Origin: Poriferisodalis sp965215815
Lineage (GTDB): Bacteria > Actinomycetota > Acidimicrobiia > Acidimicrobiales > Poriferisodalaceae
Reading direction: 5' to 3'
DNA length: 64,000 bases
Assembly (NCBI RefSeq): GCF_965215815.1
Contig: NZ_CBDCEO010000012.1
Coordinates: forward strand, 310,001-374,000
The notes beneath the pieces are model-generated. The model was not told where the DNA came from. It saw nothing but the letters and a program-made list of their open reading frames with translations, and ran no database searches. Shown here piece after piece: positions 1 to 9,181 of this stretch (position 1 is the first letter of the stretch; every line of letters starts with the position of its first letter). Position numbers and translations under genes: made by a program.

Positions 1-2
1 TC

Positions 3-473
3 GAGCACCACTGGTCGGATGCTCTCGATGCCCTGGAGAGCACACGCCAGCAAATGGAGGCGCTGCAGAACCGCCGGGGCGTCGCCCTGGCGGACTACCT
101 GCGTGGCAAGGCCCTGATCGGACTCGGCCAACCTCAAGATGCGCTCGAAGCTCTCGATGCTGCATCACCCCCGCTGACGGTACTCGGGGACACGATCAGC
201 TTGGCAAAGGTCCGGCGGTGTCGTGCGGAGGCGCTCTTGGCTCTCGATGATCGAGGAGCGGCACATACGGAGCTGGCAGCTGCGGAGAGGGTGATGAACG
301 GACTTCGGCTGGACTTCGACTTGGCTCGCCTGCACGAGCTGTGGGCCGAACTGCTGCAGCGCGAGGGACGCCAGGCCGCGGCAGCGGAGCGGCTGCACAA
401 GAGTCACCGCTGCTACACGCGGATCGGCCATCCCGAAGCCGAGCGGCTCGAACAGCGTCTCATCAGCGCCTAG
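3..473 (+). CDS. C-terminal end of a TPR-repeat protein (partial)
   Basis: The reading frame is open from the left window edge, so only the last ~156 residues are present. They are made of Ala/Leu-rich helical pairs of the tetratricopeptide type (for example ALIGLGQPQDALEALDAA and EALLALDDRGAAHTELAAAE), ending in RLEQRLISA. Such solenoids form the C-terminal part of LuxR/SARP-type ATPase regulators and other scaffold proteins, but the diagnostic N-terminal part is outside the window. The family assignment beyond TPR-like is therefore open. The stop overlaps the 3' end of the convergent glycosyltransferase-like gene by about 11 nt. Confidence 0.7.
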   Translation, partial: EHHWSDALDALESTRQQMEALQNRRGVALADYLRGKALIGLGQPQDALEALDAASPPLTVLGDTISLAKVRRCRAEALLALDDRGAAHTELAAAERVMNGLRLDFDLARLHELWAELLQREGRQAAAAERLHKSHRCYTRIGHPEAERLEQRLISA

Positions 474-2167
474 CCGGCTGTCTGCCAGAGCGCCGCACCT
501 GCCAGGTCTGCTGCGATCCGCTGGGTTCAACATTCAATCTCAGGTCGAAGCCCACGGGGCGTCCGGCCGTCACCAGGGCATACAGCGCCGAGGCGGCAAC
601 GGCTGGATCGCACGCTCTGTTGGGATCCGCTGGCTGGAAGGTGAACGACTCGCCGTCGCGCCAGTACATCGTCGCAGCTGGAGCGGGCCACGGCTCGACG
701 ACGAGAGCGCAGCCGGGGAAACGCGCCAGGAGCTGCTGGGCGGGCAGTGCTGGGGAATCCGCGACGATGACCGCCGCACTGCGAGACAGAGCGATATCGG
801 GTTCCGATACGGCAGACACCAGATGACGTGACCCAAACGATTGTTCGTACGGGGGGGGGGGGGGGGGGGGGGGTAGCTGCGGGAAACCGACGGACACCGA
901 CGGCGCGATCGGCGCGAACGTCGACGACAACTTGATGGCTGTGAACCTGCGGCAGCCGCTCCGGAGGCGGATCCACCGCGAGCACCCTGGCGGGCCACGA
1001 CGGGGGATCCAAGTGGAGCAAGCGATAGATCAGATTGCGGTGCAGGGCGAGGGATTGGCCTGGGGCGCCGCTGACACGGTTCGTCGCGTCGCGGTAACTG
1101 TCGGTTTGATGCTCATCGATTGCTTCACTGACTTGAGGAAACAGCGGCCGGTCAAGTCGAAGTCTCGGACTCAGACGCGTCAGCTCGGCGATCGCCGAGC
1201 CGGCCAGCATGTCCCGGGTGTCATGCACGACATGCAGGGTGGGTCGTCCCAGCGCCGCGGCATACAGTCCCACCGAGCCGTGGTCATGAATGACGGCGTC
1301 GGATGCCACGACACAGCTTCGCCATGCATTGCGCCAGGGTGGGACAATCAGGACACCGGCGGCGCGTTCCCTGCGAAGCCAGGCACGCACCTGCCAACCG
1401 CCGTGACCGATCCAGATGTTGGGGTGCAGCACATAGGCCACGCGGTAGCGGTCCGCGGGCAGCACTGCGGTCAGTCTGGCGGCTAGGTCGCCGACGTTGC
1501 TCATCAGCGAGTTGTCGCCCCACGTCGAGGACACGACGATCAGCCGCTGGCCGTCGTGAAGGCCCAGTTCGCTGCGATACTGCTCACGCAGGACTTCGCT
1601 CGCCGCAAGCCGATCGAGGAGTGGATCACCGACTACCTGAACGTCCACCGAGTGTGGGTCGCGCGGCGTTTCGGGATGGGCGAAGTACGGGATCTGTTCG
1701 GGGTGTGCGACGGCGATGGTCAATGCTGGCGTCCCGCCGATCGCTTTGGATGCAGTCCGACGCAGCATGTCGGGATCGGGCACGGCTGACGGCTTGCCGA
1801 TGCCGGCGCCGTGCAGTCCGACGAGCAGCGGCGCGTTGAGCTGAGTGAGGCTGCCGCGGTGGCTCGAGCAGATCGCTAAATCGAAGCGATGCGATGCAGC
1901 CTGCGCCCACGAGATGACCGGTGCCTCGACCATGTCCAAGAGGTCTGACGCACCCCGGTGAAATGCTGACGGTGACTGGTCCTCCACGGTGAAGACAATC
2001 TGGACTCGTGGATCTGCCAGCACCTCGTCCAAGAAGTCCAAGCCCCAGACGGTCGACGTGAGCGTGCGGGCGACCACAAGCACCGTCCGCTCGAATTGAA
2101 GCGTGTTCCATTGACGCGCGTCAGCACCGACCGGGAGGCGGTTGCTTCGCGGATCTGCTCCGACCAC
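463..2167 (-). CDS. Glycosyltransferase-like (GT-B fold) protein, frameshifted at a C23 tract
   Basis: The N-terminal half (from 2167 leftwards) begins with a Rossmann-like ERTVLVVARTLTSTVWGLDF segment. It continues with VGLHGAGIGK, VVGDPLLDRL and VIHDHGSVGLYAAALGRP, the layout of CDP-glycerol-transferase-like GT-B proteins annotated in many actinomycetes. After the homopolymer at 851-873 that frame turns into arginine-rich nonsense. The neighbouring frame (stop at 463) gives sensible protein: SEPDIALSRSAAVIVAD and FPGCALVVEPWPAP. Codon starts are 1 mod 3 upstream and 0 mod 3 downstream, so 22 or 25 bases in the tract would join the halves and the 23 seen do not. This is either a phase-OFF state or a homopolymer sequencing error. 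The substrate is unknown. Confidence 0.6.
851..873. repeat. 23-base G homopolymer (C23 on the coding strand)
   Basis: An uninterrupted run of 23 G lies inside the glycosyltransferase-like gene, where it encodes a polyproline linker. The coding frame changes across it. Tracts of this length are typical slipped-strand mispairing sites and are also where assemblies most often err. Confidence 0.95.
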
Positions 2168-2296
2168 AGCGCTGAAACCTAGAGCGTCGGCGGAGGAGCG
2201 GGTGTTGGGGCTGTCGACGGTTCATTGGACGGAGCCGCCCAAGGAGAACAACGGCGGTCTGAGCCGGCTCAGACAGAAGCACCAAGAGCTGGGTCT

Positions 2297-4009
2297 CTAG
2301 CAGCGGCGCCGCTGCGACCCCGGATTCCCTCCAAAGTGTGAGGGGAGTACGTAGCGGGTGCCGCGGCGTTGGCCGACCATGTCCAGGAGGCCTTTGTCGC
2401 GCATGGCGCGCATCAGGCGGCTGGCCTGATCGGGGGTTATTTCGAAGAGCTCAACGGCATCACCGCGAGATATGGAGCCGTGCTGCTGGACGAAATGGAG
2501 AACCCTCTCTCGGTGCTCGGCGCTGCTCGGCAAACCGGTCGTTCCCTGTCGGGGAGGCAGTCCGAAGCGGCGGCTCAGAGCTGGCGTGAAGACGTAACGT
2601 CGGCCCCGGCCGCTTCCCTGGGGTTCAACGATCTCCCTGTCGGCGAGGCGATTCAGCACGGTGCGAGCCTCGGCGTGGCCGACATGGCCCAACTCGGCTG
2701 CCCGCTCCACGGTGACGCTGCCATCGGCCCGGATCTCATAGAGGACCAGCAGGTCGTCCAGCGACAGCGCTTCGCCTCGACGCCGAGCTTCAGCGACGAA
2801 GCGAGCCAGCTCTTTGTCGAGCGACCCCGAATGCACCCGGACGACCACCGAGCTGGGCGTGCTGCGGCTGTAATCCGGTGCCGGGCGCCCCAGCGTCAGC
2901 TGGCCTTCGAATACCCGGTTGATGCCCCGGCTGGTCCGGTCTACCAGCCCGGCTCGTTTGAACGCATCAGCCAGCGCCGGATTCCGAGGATGCGGGGGCG
3001 CGGTCAGCAGCGTGGCGGTCGTCACCCCCGCAGGCAGACCCCCTGGATTGGAAATGGTCAGGGCGTCAGCGGCAACTTCCACGAGCGTCGGCCCTTTGGC
3101 GGTGTAGTCACGGTGGACGAGGGCGTTGGCGATCAGCTCTCTCACGGTTGTGCTGGCAAAGGCCGGCAAGGCAATCCGCTGGAGTTCCACGTCGATCTCG
3201 TCCTCGGGATTCCGAGCCAGGACCCGATCGGAGAATTCGGACATCGCTCGCAGCAATGGGAAGGCCGCCGTCTCACTGCTTCGCACCTCGAGCCCGTCAA
3301 GCTCTTGAAACCCCGCCTCGTAGGCGGGCAACCTTTGGGCGATCAGCCCTTCTGCGCCGAACAGCAAGAGCCCGCCGACACAGACCCGGCCATCGGCCGT
3401 CATGAAGCCGAGCGCCTTGAGCATCTCCTCTCTCGACAGCAGGACAAGCGTGTCGTCGCCGGTCCGCGCCAGCTCACGCATCCGGGCGAATTCCACCTCT
3501 GAGAGATCGTCGAGCGCCAACCCGGGCACAACCACCTTGCTGTAATCCTGGGCCCCCACGCTGCCCGCTCGCGACACCACCTCATGAGGTCGCATCGGCA
3601 GGCACTGGGGTCGACCGTGCACGTCGATGGCCCTGCGCAGGTACCGCCCCGATTGAGTGCCCACCACCGAGTCAGGCGCAGTCACGACGATCACCAGCAC
3701 CTCTGCCTCATCAACCTCAACGAGCTCCACCGCGACCTCCACCGAAGGCTCAGTTCGGCTTCCTATGAGCGCCTGGATGCGAATGGGGTGGGTTTGCGGT
3801 CCGTGGCGAGGCTGAGCGCCGTGGGGGGTGCCGTCATCGCTCACGCCGATCAGCAAGAATCCACCGTCGCCGTTGGCCAGGCAAGCCACTGTCTCCACCA
3901 CTTCGGCATCGCTGATCGGATTGTCGCCGTGGTCAGACTTGAACTCGACGGTGAAGGTCTCGCCCCCGTCCAGTAGCTGACGCAGCTCTTGGCTGTCCAC
4001 GCCAAACAT
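2297..4009 (-). CDS. AlbA_2/Schlafen-type putative DNA-binding ATPase regulator
   Basis: The N-terminal ~130 residues match the AlbA_2 (divergent AAA-4) domain: ETFTVEFKSD, then ETVACLANGDGGFLLIGVSDDG. The middle carries a HATPase_c_4-type segment (TTVRELIANALVHRDYT, ISNPGGLPAGV, GLVDRTSRGINRVF). The C-terminal ~150 residues look like two winged helices (DGSVTVERAAELGHVGHAEA, GSISRGDAVELFEITPDQAS). This is the architecture of RecG-like transcriptional regulators. ATG at 4009 is the longest start, but TATAAT at 4013-4008 overlaps it. GTG at 4000 would be a leaderless start 7 nt after that box and may be the true one. A cluster of GTTATGCG half-sites lies just upstream, suggesting autoregulation. 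Confidence 0.8.
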   Translation of the reverse strand: MFGVDSQELRQLLDGGETFTVEFKSDHGDNPISDAEVVETVACLANGDGGFLLIGVSDDGTPHGAQPRHGPQTHPIRIQALIGSRTEPSVEVAVELVEVDEAEVLVIVVTAPDSVVGTQSGRYLRRAIDVHGRPQCLPMRPHEVVSRAGSVGAQDYSKVVVPGLALDDLSEVEFARMRELARTGDDTLVLLSREEMLKALGFMTADGRVCVGGLLLFGAEGLIAQRLPAYEAGFQELDGLEVRSSETAAFPLLRAMSEFSDRVLARNPEDEIDVELQRIALPAFASTTVRELIANALVHRDYTAKGPTLVEVAADALTISNPGGLPAGVTTATLLTAPPHPRNPALADAFKRAGLVDRTSRGINRVFEGQLTLGRPAPDYSRSTPSSVVVRVHSGSLDKELARFVAEARRRGEALSLDDLLVLYEIRADGSVTVERAAELGHVGHAEARTVLNRLADREIVEPQGSGRGRRYVFTPALSRRFGLPPRQGTTGLPSSAEHRERVLHFVQQHGSISRGDAVELFEITPDQASRLMRAMRDKGLLDMVGQRRGTRYVLPSHFGGNPGSQRRRC

Positions 4010-4013
4010 TATA
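4008..4013 (-). promoter_or_regulatory. -10 box TATAAT for the AlbA_2-type regulator
   Basis: Read on the minus strand this is a perfect TATAAT. A weak -35-like TTCAAT lies 17 bp upstream. The box overlaps the annotated ATG and places the transcript start near the GTG at 4000, so translation is probably leaderless from GTG. Confidence 0.6.
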
Positions 4014-4020
4014 CGACAGA

Positions 4021-4080
4021 GTTATGCGTTATTGAAAAAGTTATGCGCAGTACGCATAACTAATGCGAACTGCGCATAAC
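4021..4080. promoter_or_regulatory. Operator array of GTTATGCG half-sites
   Basis: GTTATGCG occurs at 4021-4028 and 4040-4047. Its complement CGCATAAC occurs at 4053-4060 and 4073-4080, and a partial half-site ATGCG at 4063-4067 faces the last one. Sites 4040-4060 form a perfect inverted repeat with 8-bp arms and a 5-bp spacer. The first half-site falls between the -35 and -10 regions of the minus-strand promoter, so binding should block transcription. The AlbA_2-type regulator next to it is the obvious candidate binder. Confidence 0.65.
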
Positions 4081-4132
4081 GAGGTCCTCGTGCCGTCGAT
4101 GTGGCGATCGATGACGCCGTGGGCGAGGCAGT

Positions 4133-5362
4133 TCACACCGCTACTGGGTAGGAGAGGAATCCTCTGTGGCGAGCGCGCGGTCGGCGCACGGGCCGGGCAG
4201 CGGGGCGGAGATCTGGGAAGCGAACAATGCGGTCAAAGGCGACGCGGCCCTCCATGCGAGCCAGTGCTGCCCCCAGGCAGAGGTGCGGTCCGTGTCCGAA
4301 CGCGAGGTGAGGGTTGGGACTGCGAGTGATGTCGAAGCGATCCGGCTGTTGCCAGGCGGCGGGGTCGCGGTTCGCGGCGCCGTTTGACACCCACACAAAG
4401 GTGTTGGCCGGCACTGTCGTGTCCCGCAAGGTGACGTCTTCGAGGGCCAGGCGCCCGCCGATCTGGTTGGGGCTGTCGAAGCGGAGCATCTCCTCGACTG
4501 CCGAGTCCACCAGTTCCGGGCGCTCGCGCAGCAGCTCGAGTTGATCGGGGTGACGGAACAAGGCGTCCATTCCACTCCCGATCAGGTTCGAAGTGGTCTC
4601 GTGTCCGGCGTTCAGCAGGAATGCGGCGTTGTGCAACAGCTCCGACTCGGTGAGCGTCTGGCCGTTCTCTTCGGCTTTGACGAGGATCGACATCAGATCG
4701 TCACCAGGTTCGCGGCGGCGGCGATCGGCGAGCTCGCCGAGGTAGCCCTTGAAGTCCTCGACTGCGGCATTGGCCCTATCGATGACCTCCTGGGCGGGAT
4801 TTGGTTCCAGCGACGCCGTCACCGACGCTCCCCAAAACTTGAATCGCTCACGGTCGTCGGTAGGAACGCCGAGCATCTCCCCGACCACAGTGAGGGGGAG
4901 GAGATAGGCGAAGTCGCCGATGAGGTCCATCTCGCCGTCGACGAGGCCGTCGGAAAGCAACTCGTCGACCACACGCTCGACCTTCGGCTGCCATGTCGCC
5001 AGCGTTCGCGTCCGGAAGGCGTGGGCAACCAGGCCACGCACGCGCGGATGGTCGGGCGGGTCGAGAAACACCATCACGTTGGCGTGGTGCTCGTAGATCG
5101 GCGCGTCGGGTCCGAAGACGCCTCGCAAGGGGACCTTCTTGTCCGAGCTCATCGCCCGACCGTTCAGCACCGCCGCCACCTCGTCGTAGCAGGTCACGAA
5201 GAAGCTGCCGTCGGGGTTGCGGTGGATGGGTGACTCCTCGCGCAGGCGCGCGTAGGTCGGGAACGGGTAGTCGAGGAAGCGGTCGTCGAGGTCGTTCAGA
5301 TTGAAGCTCGTCGGGTCCGCAGCCCACTGGGGGTACTCGCCCAGGTCGTGACCCGTGCTCAC
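4133..5362 (-). CDS. Cytochrome P450
   Basis: Bacterial class I cytochrome P450 of 409 residues, a heme-thiolate monooxygenase needing a ferredoxin partner. It shows the I-helix oxygen-binding motif AGHETTS, the ExxR-region sequence EEMLRFDSP, and the heme loop FGHGPHLCLG with the cysteine ligand near residue 362. The open frame extends upstream, but that part is Arg/Ser-rich noise. The GTG at 5362 follows a GGGGGCGG ribosome binding site and starts the normal N terminus. It is the last of three same-strand oxidative genes (BVMO, P450, P450) separated by about 60 nt. No ferredoxin gene lies between them, so electrons must come from elsewhere. The substrate cannot be read from sequence. Confidence 0.93.
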   Translation of the reverse strand: MSTGHDLGEYPQWAADPTSFNLNDLDDRFLDYPFPTYARLREESPIHRNPDGSFFVTCYDEVAAVLNGRAMSSDKKVPLRGVFGPDAPIYEHHANVMVFLDPPDHPRVRGLVAHAFRTRTLATWQPKVERVVDELLSDGLVDGEMDLIGDFAYLLPLTVVGEMLGVPTDDRERFKFWGASVTASLEPNPAQEVIDRANAAVEDFKGYLGELADRRRREPGDDLMSILVKAEENGQTLTESELLHNAAFLLNAGHETTSNLIGSGMDALFRHPDQLELLRERPELVDSAVEEMLRFDSPNQIGGRLALEDVTLRDTTVPANTFVWVSNGAANRDPAAWQQPDRFDITRSPNPHLAFGHGPHLCLGAALARMEGRVAFDRIVRFPDLRPAARPVRRPRARHRGFLSYPVAV

Positions 5363-5423
5363 AGCTGCCGCCCCCGGTTCGCGGCGCGTACCTCCGCATG
5401 GAGCCAGTCGAGGTCGGGAGTGG

Positions 5424-6656
5424 TCATGGGGCGTTCTCCTGGTTGCGGGTGAGCCAGAGCTGCCGGGGTCCGCGAAAGGAGATGATGGGCGGGTAGTCGA
5501 GCTGTTGGTCGGCGAGCCGAAGGTCGGGTGCTCGACGAGTGACCTCCTCGAACGCGACGCGGGCCTCGAGACGGGCCAGTGGGGCGCCGAGGCAGTAGTG
5601 GATTCCCTTGCCGAACGAGAGGTGGCGACGTGCACGCTCGCGGTGGATGTCGAAGCGGTCCGGGTCGTCGAACTCGGCCGTGTCGCGATTGCCCGAGCCG
5701 AGCAGCACCAGCACCTTGGCCCCCTCGGGGATCACCACTCCTTCACCGAGGCCGACGTCGGTACGAGCCAGTCGTCGCCACGCGTTGACGCTGGAGTCGA
5801 ACCGCAGGGCTTCCTCCACTGTGTTGGCGATCAGCGACGGGTCGGCACAGATCTCGGTCCATTGGTCGACATGCTCGAGCAGCAGTCGCATCGCGTTGGC
5901 CAGCAGATTGGTGGTGGTCTCGTGACCGGCGATCCCGAGTCCCATGACCACGCTGGTGATCTCGGTCTCGGTGATCGCATCGTGATCGGCGTCGCGGATG
6001 TCGAGCAGGGCGGACGTGAAGTCGTCGGCCCGGTCGACCTTGCGGCGCTGCACGTGCTCCGAGCAGTACTGCCAGAGGGATGCCATGTTCTTTGCGACGC
6101 GCAGCTGCTCGGACTCGTCAGGGTGGCCGAACATGATCGTCAACCGGTCCCCGCCCCACCCCTTGACCATGTCGGCGTCCTCGGAGGGAAAGCCCACCAG
6201 CTCGAAGATCACGTTGATCGGCAACGGGTACGCCACACCGGCCACCCAGTCGAACCGCTCCTCGGACAGCATGTCGTCGAGGAGGCTCGTGGTGATCTCA
6301 CGAATGACCGGCTCGAGGCCCGCGACCCGTCGGGTCGAGAACGCCGTCATGTTGTGCCGACGAATCCGGGCGTGTTCGGGTGGGTCCAGGTTCGTCATCA
6401 CCGGCGTGTAGCCGAACCCCTGGGCCAGCACCTCGCCGGCTTCGGGGCAGAACGGCAGCAGCGGATCCTGGGAGTTCAACGCCGAGAACAGCTCGGTGTC
6501 CGACATCACCATCGCCGCGTCGCGGTAGCGGGTGACCACCCACATGTCGAGCTCGTCGCTGTAGAAGGCCGGGGACTCCTCACGCACCGCGGCGAACGTC
6601 GGGTACGGATCGGCGAGGTATTCCGTCGAGAACGGATGAAACGGACACGTCGACAT
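5424..6656 (-). CDS. Cytochrome P450
   Basis: A second P450 of 410 residues. It has the I-helix motif GIAGHETTTN, the ExxR-region EEALRFDSS, and the heme loop FGKGIHYCLG with cysteine near residue 355. ATG at 6656 follows the strong ribosome binding site GAAGGGGAG; the longer frame upstream is a shadow of the monooxygenase gene. The heme-loop sequence FGKGIHYCLGAPLARLEARV resembles P450s acting on terpenes, steroids or fatty acids, but this is only suggestive. Lying between a P450 and a Baeyer-Villiger monooxygenase, it probably belongs to one oxidative degradation route. Confidence 0.93.
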   Translation of the reverse strand: MSTCPFHPFSTEYLADPYPTFAAVREESPAFYSDELDMWVVTRYRDAAMVMSDTELFSALNSQDPLLPFCPEAGEVLAQGFGYTPVMTNLDPPEHARIRRHNMTAFSTRRVAGLEPVIREITTSLLDDMLSEERFDWVAGVAYPLPINVIFELVGFPSEDADMVKGWGGDRLTIMFGHPDESEQLRVAKNMASLWQYCSEHVQRRKVDRADDFTSALLDIRDADHDAITETEITSVVMGLGIAGHETTTNLLANAMRLLLEHVDQWTEICADPSLIANTVEEALRFDSSVNAWRRLARTDVGLGEGVVIPEGAKVLVLLGSGNRDTAEFDDPDRFDIHRERARRHLSFGKGIHYCLGAPLARLEARVAFEEVTRRAPDLRLADQQLDYPPIISFRGPRQLWLTRNQENAP

Positions 6657-6718
6657 CGCTGGCTCCCCTTCGTGCTCATTGTGCGCGCGAGGGAAGCAAG
6701 CGCGCCTGCCGGGACGCG

Positions 6719-8332
6719 TCAGGCCATGGCGAGGCCGGGGTAGCCGTTCGCAGCAAGCTCGGTGACCTTGGCGGTGTAGCGGGTGGCCCCGCCGAAGTAG
6801 GCCTGGTAGCGGACGTTGCCTTCCTCGTGGCCGGCGACATTGGAGTTGTAGCCGGTGAACCAGCCCTTGCTGCGCCGGAACAGCAGCCGTTCGTGGAACC
6901 GCATCACCTCGTCCACCCATTCCTGCTCGGCCTCGGGCTGCGCCTCCACCCGGCTGTATCCGTGCTCGCGCAGGTATTCGAGCAATCCCGTCACCCAGTC
7001 GACGCCGCCCTCGATGGCCCGTGGGAAGTTTGTGGAGCCGGACACGCTCTGGGGTCCGGCCACCATCGCCATGTTGGGGAAACCGTGCGACAGCAGGCCG
7101 CAGTATGTGCTGGGTCCGTCACGCCATTTCTCGCCGAGCGAGGTGCCGTCGACTCCGCGGATGTCCACCCGGTCGAATGCCCCGGTAATGGCGTCGAAGC
7201 CGGTGGCGTAGACGATCAGGTCCAAGTCGTAGTGGCGGTCGGCGGTTTGGATGCCGGTTGCGGTCAGGCGCTCGATGGGTGTCTCTGACAGATCCACCAG
7301 CTCAACGTTGGGGCGGTTGTAGGCCTCGAAGTAGTCGGTCTCCAGCGGCAGCCGCTGAAGTCCGAAGCCGTGGTCGGTGGGGATGAGCTTCTCTGCCACG
7401 GCGGGGTCGTGGACCCGTTGGCGGATCCGGTCGGCGATGTACTCCGACATCTCCCGGTTCGCAGCCTCGTCCACGAAAATCTCAGCGAAGTTGCCCGCCA
7501 GGATGGCGAAACCAGACCGGGTGTACAGCTCATCCCACAGCTCGCGGCGCTCGTCGGCGGTCATGTCCCAGAATCCCCAGCGGGGCACATGCTCGAAGCC
7601 TTGGGGCGAGGCAGCGCAGTTGGCGAAGATCTCGTCGTAGCGATCGCGGATTGCGTCCATCTCTGCTTCGGAGATGGGGGAGTTGTTCAGCGGCGTGCTC
7701 CAGTTGGGCCGGCGCTGGAACACCTTGAGCTCGCTGACCTTGTCTGCGATCTCGCCGATCACCTGAATGCCGGTGGCCCCGGTGCCGATGACGCCGACGC
7801 GCTTCCCGGCGAGCTCCACGGGTTCGTTGGGCCAGAAGAACGTGTGAAATGACGGGCCTTCGAACTCGTCCATGCCGGGGTAGGCAGGCAGGGTCGGTGC
7901 CGACAGCGGACCGAGGCTGGTGACCACGAAGCGAGCGGTGTGGGTGTCGCCGTCGGCGAGCGAGAGGTGCCAGCGGTGTTCGCTTTCGTCCCAGGCCATG
8001 CGTTCGACTCGCTTGTTGAAGCGCATGTGGCGGCGCAGGTCGAACTTGTCGGCCACGTAGTTCAGGTAGCGCAGGTTTTCGGGCTGGGAGCTGAAGCGTT
8101 CCTTCCAGTGCCATTCGTCCAGCAGTTCTTTGGAGAACGAGTAGCCGTAGGTGTAGCTCTCGGAGTCGAACCGGCAGCCCGGGTAGCGGTTGCGATACCA
8201 GGTGCCGCCGAGGCCGTTCTCGGCTTCGAGGACCACGGCGTCGATGCCGAGGTCCACGAGGCGTTTGATCTGGTAGATGCCCGACACCCCAGCACCCAGC
8301 ACCGCCACTTCGCTCTGGCGGGAATCGCTCAT
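6719..8332 (-). CDS. Baeyer-Villiger monooxygenase (flavin-dependent, type I)
   Basis: A protein of 537 residues that inserts oxygen next to a ketone to give an ester or lactone, using FAD and NADPH. It has two Rossmann motifs (GAGVSG at residues 13-18, GTGATG near 183-188). Between them is the type I BVMO fingerprint F-x-G-x-x-x-H-T-x-x-W-P (residues 157-168). The GGTWYRNRYPGCRFD segment is typical of the cyclohexanone/phenylacetone monooxygenase group. ATG at 8332 is chosen because the Rossmann fold begins eight residues later; upstream is a shadow of uridine phosphorylase. It heads the BVMO-P450-P450 run and is divergent from udp, sharing a 57-nt control region. Confidence 0.93.
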   Translation of the reverse strand: MSDSRQSEVAVLGAGVSGIYQIKRLVDLGIDAVVLEAENGLGGTWYRNRYPGCRFDSESYTYGYSFSKELLDEWHWKERFSSQPENLRYLNYVADKFDLRRHMRFNKRVERMAWDESEHRWHLSLADGDTHTARFVVTSLGPLSAPTLPAYPGMDEFEGPSFHTFFWPNEPVELAGKRVGVIGTGATGIQVIGEIADKVSELKVFQRRPNWSTPLNNSPISEAEMDAIRDRYDEIFANCAASPQGFEHVPRWGFWDMTADERRELWDELYTRSGFAILAGNFAEIFVDEAANREMSEYIADRIRQRVHDPAVAEKLIPTDHGFGLQRLPLETDYFEAYNRPNVELVDLSETPIERLTATGIQTADRHYDLDLIVYATGFDAITGAFDRVDIRGVDGTSLGEKWRDGPSTYCGLLSHGFPNMAMVAGPQSVSGSTNFPRAIEGGVDWVTGLLEYLREHGYSRVEAQPEAEQEWVDEVMRFHERLLFRRSKGWFTGYNSNVAGHEEGNVRYQAYFGGATRYTAKVTELAANGYPGLAMA

Positions 8333-8389
8333 TGCTGTCCCTTCGATCGCCCGCCTCGCAGTATGGCGGCGGAGAAATAGGGTCGGGTG

Positions 8390-9181
8390 ATGAGTGACGA
8401 GCGCGTGATGCACCTGGGTGTGAGTGCCGCCGATCTGGGCGGGGCCTCGCTCGCCATCGTGCCGGGCGACCCTGCCCGGGTGGCGAGGATCGCCGAGACG
8501 ATGGCCGAGCCGACCCACTTGGCCTCGACCCGGGAGTTCACGAGCTATCGGGCGTTGATCGACGGCCAGCCGGTGGTGGTCTGCTCGACTGGCGTCGGCG
8601 GGCCGTCGACCTCGGTTGCGGTCGAGGAGCTGGCCCAGGTCGGCGTGCGGACGTTCCTGCGGGTCGGCACCACCGGATCCATCCAGCCTGATCTGTTGAT
8701 CGGTCACCTGGTCATCACCCAGGCAGCGGTGCGCCTGGACGGGGCGAGCCGGCACTTCGCGCCGCTGGAGTACCCGGCCGCCTCTTCGTTCGAGTGCACC
8801 CGGGCCTTGGTCGATGCCGCGGTCGCCCTCGACGCTCCCCACCAGGTCGGGATCACGGCGTCGAGCGACACCTTCTACCCCGGCCAGGAGCGCTACGACA
8901 CCGTGGCCGGCGAGGTCGTGCCGTGGCTGCGGGGCAGCCTGGCGGAGTGGCGTCGCATCGGCGTGCTCAACTATGAGATGGAGTCGGCCACCTTGTTCAC
9001 GATGTGTGCGGCCAACGGCTGGCGGGCCGGGTGCGTCGCCGGGGTGATCGCTCAGCGCACCGAATCCGAGGCCGTCGTCGACGAGACCCGAATCGCTGCC
9101 ACCGAGGAACGGGCGGTCGGCGTGGTCGTCGAGGCGGCCCGGCGTCTGCTTCAACAGAAATCTCACCGAGGTGCACCGTGA
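8390..9181 (+). CDS. udp: Uridine phosphorylase
   Basis: A PNP/UDP-family nucleoside phosphorylase (263 residues) that splits uridine with phosphate to uracil and ribose-1-phosphate. It shows the phosphate loop IVPGDPARV, the STGVGGPS motif, RVGTTGSIQ, and the ribose/base-contact region YEMESATLF. Size matches the family. Start may be ATG 8390 or the adjacent in-frame GTG 8387. Its TGA overlaps the GTG start of the enolase-superfamily gene (GTGA), so the two are translationally coupled. That pairing hints at a sugar or nucleoside salvage role, possibly on a modified nucleoside. Confidence 0.88.
   Translation: MSDERVMHLGVSAADLGGASLAIVPGDPARVARIAETMAEPTHLASTREFTSYRALIDGQPVVVCSTGVGGPSTSVAVEELAQVGVRTFLRVGTTGSIQPDLLIGHLVITQAAVRLDGASRHFAPLEYPAASSFECTRALVDAAVALDAPHQVGITASSDTFYPGQERYDTVAGEVVPWLRGSLAEWRRIGVLNYEMESATLFTMCAANGWRAGCVAGVIAQRTESEAVVDETRIAATEERAVGVVVEAARRLLQQKSHRGAP

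Noticed and set aside
851..873. The poly-G run as part of a transcription terminator between genes.
   Set aside because: It lies inside a conserved coding region with recognisable protein on both sides and has no stem-loop with a T tract.
2202..2300. Short GTG-started frame of 33 codons between the glycosyltransferase-like gene and the AlbA_2-type gene.
   Set aside because: No recognisable domain, no good ribosome binding site, and it overlaps the end of the convergent gene; possibly a fragment of something older but unsupported.
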